DNA of 64,000 nt from an uncultured Cohaesibacter sp. Its GTDB lineage: Bacteria > Pseudomonadota > Alphaproteobacteria > Rhizobiales > Cohaesibacteraceae. Position numbers and translations under genes: made by a program. Below, piece by piece: positions 46,279 to 55,225 of this stretch; positions within the stretch are counted from its first letter, which is position 1; the number at the start of each line of letters is the position of its first letter. Location of the stretch: assembly GCF_963677725.1 (NCBI RefSeq), contig NZ_OY782507.1, positions 2,542,001 through 2,606,000 on the forward strand, given 5' to 3'. The notes under the pieces were generated by a model. That model did no database searches. It was given only the letters and a program-made list of their open reading frames with translations, and had not been told where the DNA came from.

Positions 46279-47135
46279 TGTGCAGCATTTGCGGATGTTC
46301 CCACGGTGAAACCAAACTGGACGGCAAGGCGATTGACAGCGGCCAGCACGGGCATTCCCATGCCGAAGGCCACAGTCATGCCGATGGCCATAGTCACGGT
46401 GATGGGCACCATCATCATGATTACGGGCAAGGCCCTGCTCATGCCCATGCACCGGGTCTGTCGCAAAGCCGGATGATCCAGATCGAGACGGACATCATGG
46501 CGAAGAATGACGACTATGCCGCCGCCAACCGCAAATGGTTGATGGGTCGGGGTATCTTTGCGCTCAATCTGGTGTCCAGTCCGGGTTCGGGCAAGACCAC
46601 CCTGCTGACCCGGTCAATCACCGATCTGGCAGGGGAGTTTCCGGTGTCGGTGATTGAAGGCGACCAGCAAACGGCCAATGACGCGGACCGGATCAGGGAA
46701 ACCGGGGCGCCGGCAATCCAGATCAATACGGGCAAGGGCTGTCATCTGGATGGGCATATGATCGGCCATGCGCTGGAAAGCCTTGCTCCGGCCGAGGAGA
46801 GCCTGCTGTTCATCGAAAATGTTGGCAATCTGGTATGCCCTGCTGGCTTTGATCTGGGGGAAGCGCACAAGGTGGCCATTCTGTCAGTGACAGAGGGCGA
46901 GGATAAACCGCTGAAATATCCCGACATGTTCCATGCAGCGGACCTGATGCTGCTCAACAAGGTCGATCTGCTGCCCTATCTCACCTTTGATGTGGAAGCC
47001 TGCATTGCAAATGCGCGCCGGATCAATCCAAAAATCAAGGTGCTGCCTGTGTCCGCCACGTCCGGGGAAGGCATGCAAAGCTGGTATCAATGGATAAGGG
47101 CAAGTCGGCAGATTGCCTTGCTGGATCGCGGCTGA
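46278..47135 (+). CDS. hypB: Hydrogenase nickel incorporation GTPase HypB
   Basis: HypB is the GTPase that drives nickel insertion. The 285-residue protein starts [10 protein letters not shown], the CxxCxC nickel motif, followed by a His-rich stretch at about 22-60 ([20 protein letters not shown], then HHHDY) that can store nickel. The GTPase signatures are [15 protein letters not shown] (P-loop), [15 protein letters not shown], the metal-binding [10 protein letters not shown] and [10 protein letters not shown] (NKxD). The start codon overlaps the hypA stop (TGATG). Confidence 0.96.
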   Translation: MCSICGCSHGETKLDGKAIDSGQHGHSHAEGHSHADGHSHGDGHHHHDYGQGPAHAHAPGLSQSRMIQIETDIMAKNDDYAAANRKWLMGRGIFALNLVSSPGSGKTTLLTRSITDLAGEFPVSVIEGDQQTANDADRIRETGAPAIQINTGKGCHLDGHMIGHALESLAPAEESLLFIENVGNLVCPAGFDLGEAHKVAILSVTEGEDKPLKYPDMFHAADLMLLNKVDLLPYLTFDVEACIANARRINPKIKVLPVSATSGEGMQSWYQWIRASRQIALLDRG

Positions 47136-47160
47136 GTGACAAGTCAAAAGGAGCGAAAAG

Positions 47161-47412
47161 ATGTGTTTGGCACTTCCGGCAGAAATCACTGCCATCAATG
47201 AAGAAAGTGATATGGCCACCGTTTCTCTTGAAGGGGTCAAGAAGCAGATTTCGCTTGCGCTGGTCGAGGATGTGAGCATCGGCGATTATGTGCTGGTCCA
47301 TGTCGGCTATGCGCTCAACAAGGTGAGTCCGCAAGAGGCCGAGAAGACCCTTGCCATCATGGCCGAAGCGGGGCTTCTGGCATCAGATACACATGTGGAG
47401 GCAGGATCATGA
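47161..47412 (+). CDS. hypC: Hydrogenase assembly chaperone HypC
   Basis: HypC forms the complex with HypD on which the Fe(CN)2CO unit is built, then passes it to the large subunit. The 83-residue protein starts MCLALPAEITAI with the essential Cys2 and has LVEDVSIGDYVLVHVGYALN. It lacks the acidic tail of its paralogue HupF. AAAAGGAG precedes the ATG. The stop overlaps the hypD start. Confidence 0.96.
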   Translation: MCLALPAEITAINEESDMATVSLEGVKKQISLALVEDVSIGDYVLVHVGYALNKVSPQEAEKTLAIMAEAGLLASDTHVEAGS

Positions 47413-48566
47413 AATATGTCGACGAGTTCCGCTCCAAGCAGGGCGCTCAAAAACTTGCTCGCCAGATCGCTGCCGAAGTCCAGCCCGATCGCTCCTATCG
47501 GGTGATGGAATTTTGCGGCGGACACACCCATGCCATCTTCCGCTATGGGGTGCAGGATCTGATGCCTGACAATGTGGAATTTGTCCACGGACCGGGCTGT
47601 CCTGTCTGCGTCCTGCCAATCCCTCGTATCGACAATGCGATTGAACTGGCCCAGCGCCATGAGGTCATTCTGTGCACCTATGGTGACATGATGCGGGTGC
47701 CTGCGAGCCAAAAGCGCAGCCTGATCAAGGCCAAGGCTGACGGGCTGGATATTCGAATGGTCTATTCCACGCAGGATTCCTTGAAAATTGCCCGCGATAA
47801 TCCTGATCGTGAGGTGGTTTTCTTTGCCATCGGCTTTGAGACCACCACGCCGCCTACCGCTGTGGCGATCAAGCAGGCCGAGGCGGAAGGGCTCACCAAT
47901 TTCTCCGTCTTCTGCAACCATGTGCTGACGCCTTCGGCCATTCGGCACATTTTGCAGTCTCCCAATGATCCAGATTTGGGCACCGTCTCCATTGATGGGT
48001 TTCTGGGCCCGAGCCATGTCAGCTCGGTCATCGGCAGCAAGCCCTATGAGGATGTGGTGGCAGAGTTCGAGAAACCGGTGGTGATTGCCGGTTTCGAACC
48101 TCTGGACGTGATGCAATCCACTCTAATGCTGATCCGTCAGATCAATGAGGGTCGGTTCGAAGTCGAAAATGAATATATTCGTGTGGTCACCCGGGATGGG
48201 AACCGCAAGGCGCAGGCCTTGGTCGCCGACATCTTCGAGCTGCGCGACACATTTGAATGGCGCGGTCTAGGCTGGGTCGAGCATAGCGCGTTGAAAATTC
48301 GCCCCGCCTATGCCCAATGGGATGCCGAAGCCCGCTTTGCCGTTACCGCATCCACTGGCAAGGATGTGAAGGGTTGCGAATGTCCAGCAATTCTGCGTGG
48401 GGCAAAGAAGCCAACAGACTGCAAATTGTTTGGCACAGTCTGTACTCCGGACAATCCACAAGGCTCCTGCATGGTGTCCTCTGAGGGATCCTGTGCTGCC
48501 TATTGGTCTTATGGTCGGTTCCGGATGGAACAGGCCAGCCAAGCGCTCGACAGCGATGTCGCCTGA
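47409..48566 (+). CDS. hypD: Hydrogenase formation protein HypD
   Basis: HypD holds the [4Fe-4S] cluster and the Cys pair that scaffold Fe(CN)2CO assembly. The 385-residue protein has the conserved blocks MEFCGGHTHAIFRYG, HGPGCPVCVLP (active-site Cys residues) and FAIGFETTTPPTA. The C-terminal cluster ligands are in KGCECPAILRGAKKPTDCKL and GTVCTPDNPQGSCMVSSEGS. It is translationally coupled to hypC. Confidence 0.97.
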   Translation: MKYVDEFRSKQGAQKLARQIAAEVQPDRSYRVMEFCGGHTHAIFRYGVQDLMPDNVEFVHGPGCPVCVLPIPRIDNAIELAQRHEVILCTYGDMMRVPASQKRSLIKAKADGLDIRMVYSTQDSLKIARDNPDREVVFFAIGFETTTPPTAVAIKQAEAEGLTNFSVFCNHVLTPSAIRHILQSPNDPDLGTVSIDGFLGPSHVSSVIGSKPYEDVVAEFEKPVVIAGFEPLDVMQSTLMLIRQINEGRFEVENEYIRVVTRDGNRKAQALVADIFELRDTFEWRGLGWVEHSALKIRPAYAQWDAEARFAVTASTGKDVKGCECPAILRGAKKPTDCKLFGTVCTPDNPQGSCMVSSEGSCAAYWSYGRFRMEQASQALDSDVA

Positions 48567-48585
48567 TGACCGGCAGAAAGAATAG

Positions 48586-49632
48586 ATGATGCAGAAGCAG
48601 CGCTTTTCCCAAAAGCTCAATATCAAGTCCGGTCGGGTGGACATGACCCACGGATCCGGTGGACGGGCGATGGCACAATTGATTGACGGACTGTTTGCCC
48701 GCCATCTTTCCAACGACTTTCTGGCACAGGGCAACGACCAGGCAATCCTTCCTTTACCGACCGGTCGTCTGGTAGTGAGCACAGATGGTCATGTGGTCTC
48801 TCCGCTCTTTTTCCCCGGCGGGGACATCGGCTCCCTGTCGGTGCATGGCACGGTCAATGATGTGGTCATGTCCGGCGCGAACCCCCTTTATCTGTCGGCC
48901 TCGTTCATTCTGGAAGAAGGCTTTGCGCTTGCGGATCTGGATCGGCTGGTCGCTTCCATGGCAAAGGCGGCCATGGAGACCGGCACACCGATTGTTACGG
49001 GCGACACGAAGGTGGTGGAGAAAGGCAAGGGCGACGGCGTGTTTATCTCAACCACCGGCATTGGTGTCATCGAGAAGGCCATTGACCTTGATGGTCGGTC
49101 GATCCAGCCGGGGGACGCTATTCTGGTCAGCGGCTATCTGGGGGACCATGGGGTTGCCATCATGTCGAGCCGGGAGAATCTGGAATTTGAAACATCCATC
49201 CTGTCGGACAGTCAGCCCTTGCATGATCTGGTTGATCACATGACCGATCTGGTGCCAGAGCTGCGCTGCATGCGCGATCCGACCCGGGGCGGTCTGGCTT
49301 CAACGCTCAATGAGCTGTGCCAACAGGCCGGTGTGGGTATGGAGATCCTTGAAGAGGCGCTGCCGATCCGCCCCGAGGTCCATGGGGCCTGTGAATTGCT
49401 GGGGCTTGATCCGCTTTATGTCGCCAATGAGGGCAAACTGGTGGCCATTTGTCCCGCGCACAAGGCGGAGGCATTGCTCGCCGCCATGCAACAGCATCCC
49501 AAGGGGCAGCAGGCCGCCATCATCGGCAAAGTGGTTGAAGATGCGCATCATTTCGTTACGATGCAAACAGTTTTCGGAGGCAACAGAATCGTCGATTGGC
49601 TTGCCGGGGAACAGCTCCCCAGAATCTGCTAG
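48586..49632 (+). CDS. hypE: Hydrogenase maturation protein HypE
   Basis: HypE dehydrates the carbamoyl group that HypF puts on its C-terminal Cys, making the cyanide ligand. The 348-residue AIR-synthase-like protein ends PRIC, the essential tail. It has the ATP-binding MTHGSGGRAMAQLI start, STDGHVVSPLFFPGGDIGSL and the MRDPTRGGLASTLNELC loop. Two adjacent ATGs (48586, 48589) can start it. HypF, its partner, is encoded seven kilobases downstream. Confidence 0.96.
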   Translation: MMQKQRFSQKLNIKSGRVDMTHGSGGRAMAQLIDGLFARHLSNDFLAQGNDQAILPLPTGRLVVSTDGHVVSPLFFPGGDIGSLSVHGTVNDVVMSGANPLYLSASFILEEGFALADLDRLVASMAKAAMETGTPIVTGDTKVVEKGKGDGVFISTTGIGVIEKAIDLDGRSIQPGDAILVSGYLGDHGVAIMSSRENLEFETSILSDSQPLHDLVDHMTDLVPELRCMRDPTRGGLASTLNELCQQAGVGMEILEEALPIRPEVHGACELLGLDPLYVANEGKLVAICPAHKAEALLAAMQQHPKGQQAAIIGKVVEDAHHFVTMQTVFGGNRIVDWLAGEQLPRIC

Positions 49633-49650
49633 GGAGCCGAAAGGACCGTC

Positions 49651-51153
49651 ATGAGTGACACGCTACCAACCATTCTGCTCGTCGACGATGAGTTGCGATC
49701 GCTCGAGGCTCTGGAACGAACGCTTTTCGAGGATTTTGACGTGCGCATGGCCTCCAGCACCAAAGAGGCCGAAGCCATTCTGGAGCAGGAATGGGTCCAG
49801 ATCATTCTGTGCGACCAGCGCATGCCCGAAGAGACGGGCGTGCAGTTTCTGACCCGCGTGCGAGAGCGCTGGCCTGAAGTCATCCGAATCATCATTTCGG
49901 GCTACACCGACGCCGATGACATCATCACCGGTCTCAATGAGGCGGGCATCTATCAATATATCACCAAGCCATGGCGTCCCGATGATCTGTTGCAAAGCCT
50001 CAAGAATGCCACCCGCATGTTCGAGCTCCAGCGACAGAATGAATTGCTCGCCATAGAATTGCGGATGCTGGGAAAATCGGCGGAATCCACCGTTCAGGAT
50101 CGCCGTGCAAGACTGAAGGAACGCTACAGCGAAGAAGACGGCATCATTCGCACCAAACAGAGCCCGATGAATCCGGTCTGCAGCACCCTCAGGCAGATTG
50201 CTGCCTTCGATCTGCCGGTTCTGATCACCGGAGAAAGCGGCACTGGCAAGGAACTTGCGGCGCGGTCGCTGCATTACAATTCCCTGCGCTGGAACAAACC
50301 TTTTGTGGTCGAGAATTGCGGGGCTCTGGCGGACGAATTGCTGGAAAGTGAATTGTTCGGCCACAAGAGAGGCGCCTTTACCGGTGCGGTCGAGGATCAT
50401 GTCGGTCTGTTCGAACGCGCCGATGGCGGTACGGTGTTTCTCGATGAAATCGGCGAGGTCACACCAAGTTTTCAGGTCAAGTTGCTGCGCGTCCTGCAGG
50501 AGGGTGAGATCCGGCCCGTCGGCTCGAACCGAACCAGAAAAGTCGATGTGCGCGTCATCGCAGCGACCAATCGCGACATGGATGAAGAAGTGCGAATGGA
50601 GCGCTTCCGCAAGGATCTCTATTTCCGCATGGCCGGGATCGTCGTCACCATGCCGACCCTTCGGGACCGCGTTTGCGATATTCCGGCGTTGGCGGAATAT
50701 TTGCTCAAACAGGCCATTGCGGGATTGGGGAAATCGGCGGAAGGTTTCACGCCTGAAGCCATCGACTGCATGAAGCGCTATCAATGGCCGGGCAATGTCC
50801 GCGAAATGCAAAATGAAATTCAGCGTATGCTGGTTCTGGCCCCGGAGGGCAAATTGCTGGGATCGGATCTGCTTTCTCCAAGGGTGGTGCAAGCGGCACC
50901 CGAAGAGGACAAGGATGAGATGGCAATCCTATCTGAATTCAAGGGATCGCTCAAGGATCGCGTCGAACAGCTCGAAGCCCGCATCCTGCATGAGACCTTG
51001 ATACGCAACCGCTGGAACAAATCCAAGGCGGCCAAGGAATTGGGGCTTTCGCGCGTGGGATTGCGGAGTAAACTGGAACGCTATGGACTTGAAAAAGTGG
51101 AGCAGCTGGAAACCGACCCAGCTGACGCCAACCAGATGATCAACCGGGGCTGA
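49651..51153 (+). CDS. hupR: NtrC-type response regulator HupR/HoxA
   Basis: HupR activates hup transcription as the output of the H2-sensing cascade. The 500-residue protein has a receiver domain (phosphorylation site Asp55 in LCDQRMP, then the Lys106 KPW motif), an AAA+ sigma-54 activator domain (Walker A GESGTGK at 194-200, GAFTGA at 241-246, Walker B FLDE near 263-266) and a Fis-type helix-turn-helix (NKSKAAKELGLSRVGLRSKL). In this family the unphosphorylated form is active and HupT phosphorylation switches it off without H2. The intact GAFTGA fits the sigma-54 promoter before hupS; Rhodobacter capsulatus HupR works without sigma-54. It follows hypE by 18 bases. Confidence 0.94.
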   Translation: MSDTLPTILLVDDELRSLEALERTLFEDFDVRMASSTKEAEAILEQEWVQIILCDQRMPEETGVQFLTRVRERWPEVIRIIISGYTDADDIITGLNEAGIYQYITKPWRPDDLLQSLKNATRMFELQRQNELLAIELRMLGKSAESTVQDRRARLKERYSEEDGIIRTKQSPMNPVCSTLRQIAAFDLPVLITGESGTGKELAARSLHYNSLRWNKPFVVENCGALADELLESELFGHKRGAFTGAVEDHVGLFERADGGTVFLDEIGEVTPSFQVKLLRVLQEGEIRPVGSNRTRKVDVRVIAATNRDMDEEVRMERFRKDLYFRMAGIVVTMPTLRDRVCDIPALAEYLLKQAIAGLGKSAEGFTPEAIDCMKRYQWPGNVREMQNEIQRMLVLAPEGKLLGSDLLSPRVVQAAPEEDKDEMAILSEFKGSLKDRVEQLEARILHETLIRNRWNKSKAAKELGLSRVGLRSKLERYGLEKVEQLETDPADANQMINRG

Positions 51154-51181
51154 CAGGCCCAAATGAAGCCAGCGGGGCGCC

Positions 51182-52693
51182 ATGGCAGGAGACAAAAGGC
51201 CTTCCTCTTCATCCTCACATGCGGACGACGCGTCCCGGATGCCACCCGGGCATGCTTCAACTCTGCGCGCCCATCTGGATGCCAAAGGGGACTTCGAACT
51301 CGAACAAACGGATGAAGTGGCCTGGATCGAGGTGATCCAGAAGATGGATGGCGTCTATTCTGCTCTGGTGAACAGCCAGACGGAGCTGGAGCGCAAGAAT
51401 GGGGAGCTGGAAGAAGCCCAGACCTTCATTTCCAGTGTCCTGTCTTCGATGACCGACGTGCTGATTGTCACCGACAGGCGCGGCAACATCCAGCAAACCA
51501 ACAAGGCTCTGGAGCAGCTGACCTGCTTTTCGGGCGAAACGCTGATCGGCCAACCGCTCGCATGTGTCTTCCATCCAGACAATGGGGATCTGGGCGAGAA
51601 AGTGAAGCGCGCCCGTTCTTCTCGCGAGACCCTGAGCGATTGTGAATTGTCCCTTATGGATCAAGATGGCAATCCTGTGCCTCTGTCGGTCAATTGTGCG
51701 CCGCGCTTTGATCACCGGGGCCGCATGGTCGGGCAGGTTCTGATCGGCCGCCCGGTGGGGGAGTTGCAGAAAGCCTATAGCGAACTGGACAAGGCCCACC
51801 ACACGTTGCGGCAGGCCCAGCGCAAGATGATCATGTCGGAAAAGATGGCTGCGTTGGGCAGGTTGGTGGCCGGTGTCGCCCATGAGCTTAACAATCCCAT
51901 CAGCTTCGTGTTTGGCAATATGCACGCCCTCAAGACCTACGGCGAGCGAATCACCCGCTATTTGCAACAGGTTGAGTTGAAAAGCGAGAATAAGGAACTG
52001 GCGGAGCTGCGCCAGAAGCTTGGCATCAAGCGGATCATGGATGACATTCTGCCCTTGTGCGAAGGCACGTTGGAAGGGGCAGAGCGGGTGAGCGACATCG
52101 TGCAGGAATTGCGTCGCTTTTCCTCCAGCCAGAAAGAACCCATGGAAATATGCCGCTTGCTCGACATTATCGAGAAAGCAGCCAATTGGGGTTTGCGCGC
52201 CAGCAAGAGAAAGCCAGCCATCACCATAAAGTGCGATCCCGGCCTTGAGGTCTCTACACGTAAGGGTTATTTGCATCAGATCCTTGTCAATCTGACCCAA
52301 AATGCCATTGATGCGATGGAAAGTCGGCTTCAAGCAGACGCGCCGACCGATGCAGAAATCGTCTTTATCTGCGCCTTGAACGGGGAAGATCCGGCCAAGG
52401 TGGACATTGAGATCTGCGACAATGGGCATGGTATCGCTGATAAGGATTTGCAGCATATTTTCGAGCCCTTCTATACCACCCGCCCAATTGGTCAGGGCAC
52501 GGGGTTGGGGCTCTATGTCAGCTATAATCTGGCCGAGGAGATGAACGGGGTGCTGACCGCTCGCAATCGGGCAGAAGGCGGGGCTTGCTTTACTCTCAGC
52601 CTTCCAGCTGCCCCGTCACCCCTCTCGTCAGCGTCATCAAAGCCTGAGAAATCAACCAAGGCCGTGGCCGGGAAGGATGAGACCGATGGATGA
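51182..52693 (+). CDS. hupT: Sensor histidine kinase HupT/HoxJ
   Basis: HupT phosphorylates HupR and is controlled by the HupUV sensor. The 503-residue soluble kinase has a low-complexity N-terminus, a coiled coil (about 60-80), a PAS domain (about 80-195, with DVLIVTDRRGNIQQTNKALE) through which HoxJ-type kinases contact the sensor, the phospho-acceptor His234 (AGVAHELNNPISF) and a catalytic domain with N-box LTQNAIDAMES, DNGHGIADKD and GTGLGLYVSYN. No membrane segments are seen. It lies between hupR and hupUV; the stop overlaps hupU by eight bases. Confidence 0.94.
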   Translation: MAGDKRPSSSSSHADDASRMPPGHASTLRAHLDAKGDFELEQTDEVAWIEVIQKMDGVYSALVNSQTELERKNGELEEAQTFISSVLSSMTDVLIVTDRRGNIQQTNKALEQLTCFSGETLIGQPLACVFHPDNGDLGEKVKRARSSRETLSDCELSLMDQDGNPVPLSVNCAPRFDHRGRMVGQVLIGRPVGELQKAYSELDKAHHTLRQAQRKMIMSEKMAALGRLVAGVAHELNNPISFVFGNMHALKTYGERITRYLQQVELKSENKELAELRQKLGIKRIMDDILPLCEGTLEGAERVSDIVQELRRFSSSQKEPMEICRLLDIIEKAANWGLRASKRKPAITIKCDPGLEVSTRKGYLHQILVNLTQNAIDAMESRLQADAPTDAEIVFICALNGEDPAKVDIEICDNGHGIADKDLQHIFEPFYTTRPIGQGTGLGLYVSYNLAEEMNGVLTARNRAEGGACFTLSLPAAPSPLSSASSKPEKSTKAVAGKDETDG

Positions 52694-53750
52694 GGCAAAT
52701 AGACCCTCCAACAAGACGCTCCTTTGGCTTCAGTCCGGCGGCTGTGGTGGATGCAGCCTGTCCTTGTTCGGTGCGCAAGGACCCGACTTTGTCACCGCAA
52801 TGGAGGCGGCTGGTATCGACATCCTGTGGCATCCATCGCTGAGCCTTGAGACCGGGCAACAATTTCACACATTGCTGGCCGATATTCGCTCCGGCCGCGT
52901 GCCGCTCGATATTCTCTGTCTTGAAGGGTCGGTGATCAATGGCCCGGATGGCAGCGGATTGTTCCACATGATGGCGGGCATGGGTGGCAAGCCGATGCGC
53001 GATGTCATTGCCGAACTGGCCAGTTTGGCCAGCCAGACCGTGGCGATTGGCAGCTGCGCGGCCTTTGGCGGGGTCACAGCTGCGGGAGCCAACGAGGTGC
53101 AGGCAACCGGTCTCAGCTTTGATGGCAGTGAACCGGGCGGCCTGCTTGGTGAGCATTATTGCTCCGGCCACGACCTGCCAGTGATCAATATTCCGGGATG
53201 TCCAAGCCATCCGGACTGGATCACCGAGAGCCTTGCCCATTTTGCAGGCGGAGCGATGGAAAGGACCGATCTGGATGCATTGGGACGCCCACGCTCCATC
53301 ACCGCGTCGCTGGTTCATCACGGCTGCTCGCGCAATGAATTCTACGAATATAAGGCGAGTGCGGAAAAGCTGGCAGAGCTTGGCTGCATGATGGAAAATC
53401 TGGGCTGCAAGGGCACGCAGGCTGCGGGGGATTGCAACATCAGGCCATGGAACGGCTCAGGGTCCTGCATCAGCGGGGGATATTCCTGTATTGCCTGTAC
53501 CGAACCTGGATTTGAAGAACCGGGCCATCCCTTCATGGAAACCCCAAAAGTTGCCGGTATTCCCGTTGGCTTGCCAACGGATATGCCCAAAGCGTGGTTT
53601 GTTGCGCTGGCTTCCTTGTCAAAGGCCGCGACGCCCAAGCGTCTCACCGACAATGCTACAGCGGAACGGGTGGTCTTTAGCCACAATCGCTCACCCATCA
53701 GTGACACACGTCGTTCGGCCCCCTCAAAGCGGAAGGATCCCGACAGATGA
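52686..53750 (+). CDS. hupU: Regulatory (H2-sensing) hydrogenase small subunit HupU
   Basis: HupU is the small subunit of the cytoplasmic regulatory hydrogenase. The 354-residue protein has no Tat signal: the proximal cluster begins with SGGCGGCSLS (Cys20, Cys23) and continues IGSCAAFGG and NIPGCPSHPD, without the two extra Cys of HupS. Medial and distal ligands follow (HHGCSRNEFYEYKAS, LGCKGTQAAGDCNIRPW, YSCIACTEPGF). No C-terminal membrane helix is present. The ATG at 52686 has GGAAGG nine bases upstream; another ATG nine bases earlier is possible. The C-terminal 50 residues are longer than expected and polar. Confidence 0.95.
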   Translation: MDEANRPSNKTLLWLQSGGCGGCSLSLFGAQGPDFVTAMEAAGIDILWHPSLSLETGQQFHTLLADIRSGRVPLDILCLEGSVINGPDGSGLFHMMAGMGGKPMRDVIAELASLASQTVAIGSCAAFGGVTAAGANEVQATGLSFDGSEPGGLLGEHYCSGHDLPVINIPGCPSHPDWITESLAHFAGGAMERTDLDALGRPRSITASLVHHGCSRNEFYEYKASAEKLAELGCMMENLGCKGTQAAGDCNIRPWNGSGSCISGGYSCIACTEPGFEEPGHPFMETPKVAGIPVGLPTDMPKAWFVALASLSKAATPKRLTDNATAERVVFSHNRSPISDTRRSAPSKRKDPDR

Positions 53751-55225
53751 GCCGATTGATCGTTGGGCCTTTCAACCGGGTTGAAGGCGATCTGGAAGTC
53801 TCCCTTTCCATCAAGGATGGAATGGTCGAGGAAGCCCGTGTGGTCTCACCGCTCTATCGCGGCTTCGAGCAGATGTTGCGCGGCAAGGTGCCCGAAGATG
53901 CCCTTGTCCTTGCGCCGCGCATTTGTGGCATCTGCTCGATCAGCCAGTCCGTCGCGGCGGCGCGCGCGCTGGAGTCTCTGACAGCCACCTATGCGCCCCG
54001 CAACGGACAATTGAGCCGCAATCTCATCTCGGCGATGGAAAATGTGGCGGACCACCTGACCCATTTCTATCTGTTTTTCATGCCGGATTTCACCCGCGAG
54101 ACCTATCAGGCGGAAGACTGGTTTGAGGATATCGAAGCCCGCTTCCGGGCAATCAAGGGGACCGCGACACAGAGCTTCTTGCCGCAACGCGCCTCCTTCA
54201 TGCATCTGGCGGGTATCCTTGCGGGCAAGTGGCCGCATTCACTGGCCATTCAGCCCGGCGGCCTGACACGCACCATCGCCGCCCATGAGCAGGCAAGGCT
54301 GAAGGGCATCCTGTTCGTCTTTCGCCGCTTTCTGGAACAGGATCTGTTCGGTATGGATCTTGAGGCGATTGGTGAGATGCAATCGCTCAAAGCTCTTGAG
54401 GAGTGGCTCGAAAGGGTCGGGCGAACCCATTGTGACTTTGCGCGCTTTTTGTTCTTGTCGCGTTCGCTGAATTTGCGAAAATTGGGGCGTTCCTATGATC
54501 ACTTTCTCAGCTTTGGGGCCTATCCCTTCAATGATAGCGACAATGATCCCGCAGGCGAACAGCCGTTTTGGCGCGCCGGTCAGGTTCGAGACGGCACGCA
54601 TCAACCTTTTGATAGCGGGGCAATCACCGAGGATGTCGCCAACAGCTGGATGATGCCCGATAGCGAACCACGACATCCGTTCGACGGGCGCACGGACCCG
54701 CAGACACAGCTTGAAGGCGGTTATAGCTGGTGCAAGGCCCCGCGGCTTGCGGGGGAGAGCGTCGAGGTGGGCGCTCTGGCCCGCCAGGTGGTCAATCAGC
54801 ATCCGCTCATCACCGACGCTGTTGCATCATTTGGAGGCAATGTGGAAAGCCGTGTGCTGGCCCGCCTGCTCGAAGTTGCCTTGCTTGTGCCAAAAATGCA
54901 GGAATGGGTGGAAGAGCTGGACCCGAACGCGCCGTTCCGCACCCATCCGGACTCAAAACCAGATGGTCAGGCTTTTGGCCTTGTGGAAGCGGCACGCGGA
55001 TCTCTCGGACACTGGATGGTTGTCAAAGGCGGGCTGATTTCCAATTACCAGATCATCGCCCCAACCACATGGAATTTCTCCCCTCGCGATCATACCGGAC
55101 AGGCTGGACCGCTGGAACTGGCGCTTGAGGGAGCGCCGTTGCGCAAGGGTGAAGAAGCGGATCCGGTCTCGGTTCAGCATATTGTTCGCTCCTTTGATCC
55201 CTGCATGGTCTGCACGGTGCATTGA
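53747..55225 (+). CDS. hupV: Regulatory (H2-sensing) hydrogenase large subunit HupV
   Basis: HupV carries the NiFe site of the H2 sensor. The 492-residue protein has RICGICSISQS near residue 60 and ends exactly SFDPCMVCTVH, so no extension needs cleaving, a hallmark of regulatory hydrogenases. Gas-channel positions are Ile (CGIC) and Phe (HFYLFFMPDF) where HupL has Val and Leu, the change linked to O2 insensitivity in HoxBC/HupUV sensors. It is coupled to hupU (ATGA overlap) and to hypF. Confidence 0.96.
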   Translation: MSRLIVGPFNRVEGDLEVSLSIKDGMVEEARVVSPLYRGFEQMLRGKVPEDALVLAPRICGICSISQSVAAARALESLTATYAPRNGQLSRNLISAMENVADHLTHFYLFFMPDFTRETYQAEDWFEDIEARFRAIKGTATQSFLPQRASFMHLAGILAGKWPHSLAIQPGGLTRTIAAHEQARLKGILFVFRRFLEQDLFGMDLEAIGEMQSLKALEEWLERVGRTHCDFARFLFLSRSLNLRKLGRSYDHFLSFGAYPFNDSDNDPAGEQPFWRAGQVRDGTHQPFDSGAITEDVANSWMMPDSEPRHPFDGRTDPQTQLEGGYSWCKAPRLAGESVEVGALARQVVNQHPLITDAVASFGGNVESRVLARLLEVALLVPKMQEWVEELDPNAPFRTHPDSKPDGQAFGLVEAARGSLGHWMVVKGGLISNYQIIAPTTWNFSPRDHTGQAGPLELALEGAPLRKGEEADPVSVQHIVRSFDPCMVCTVH

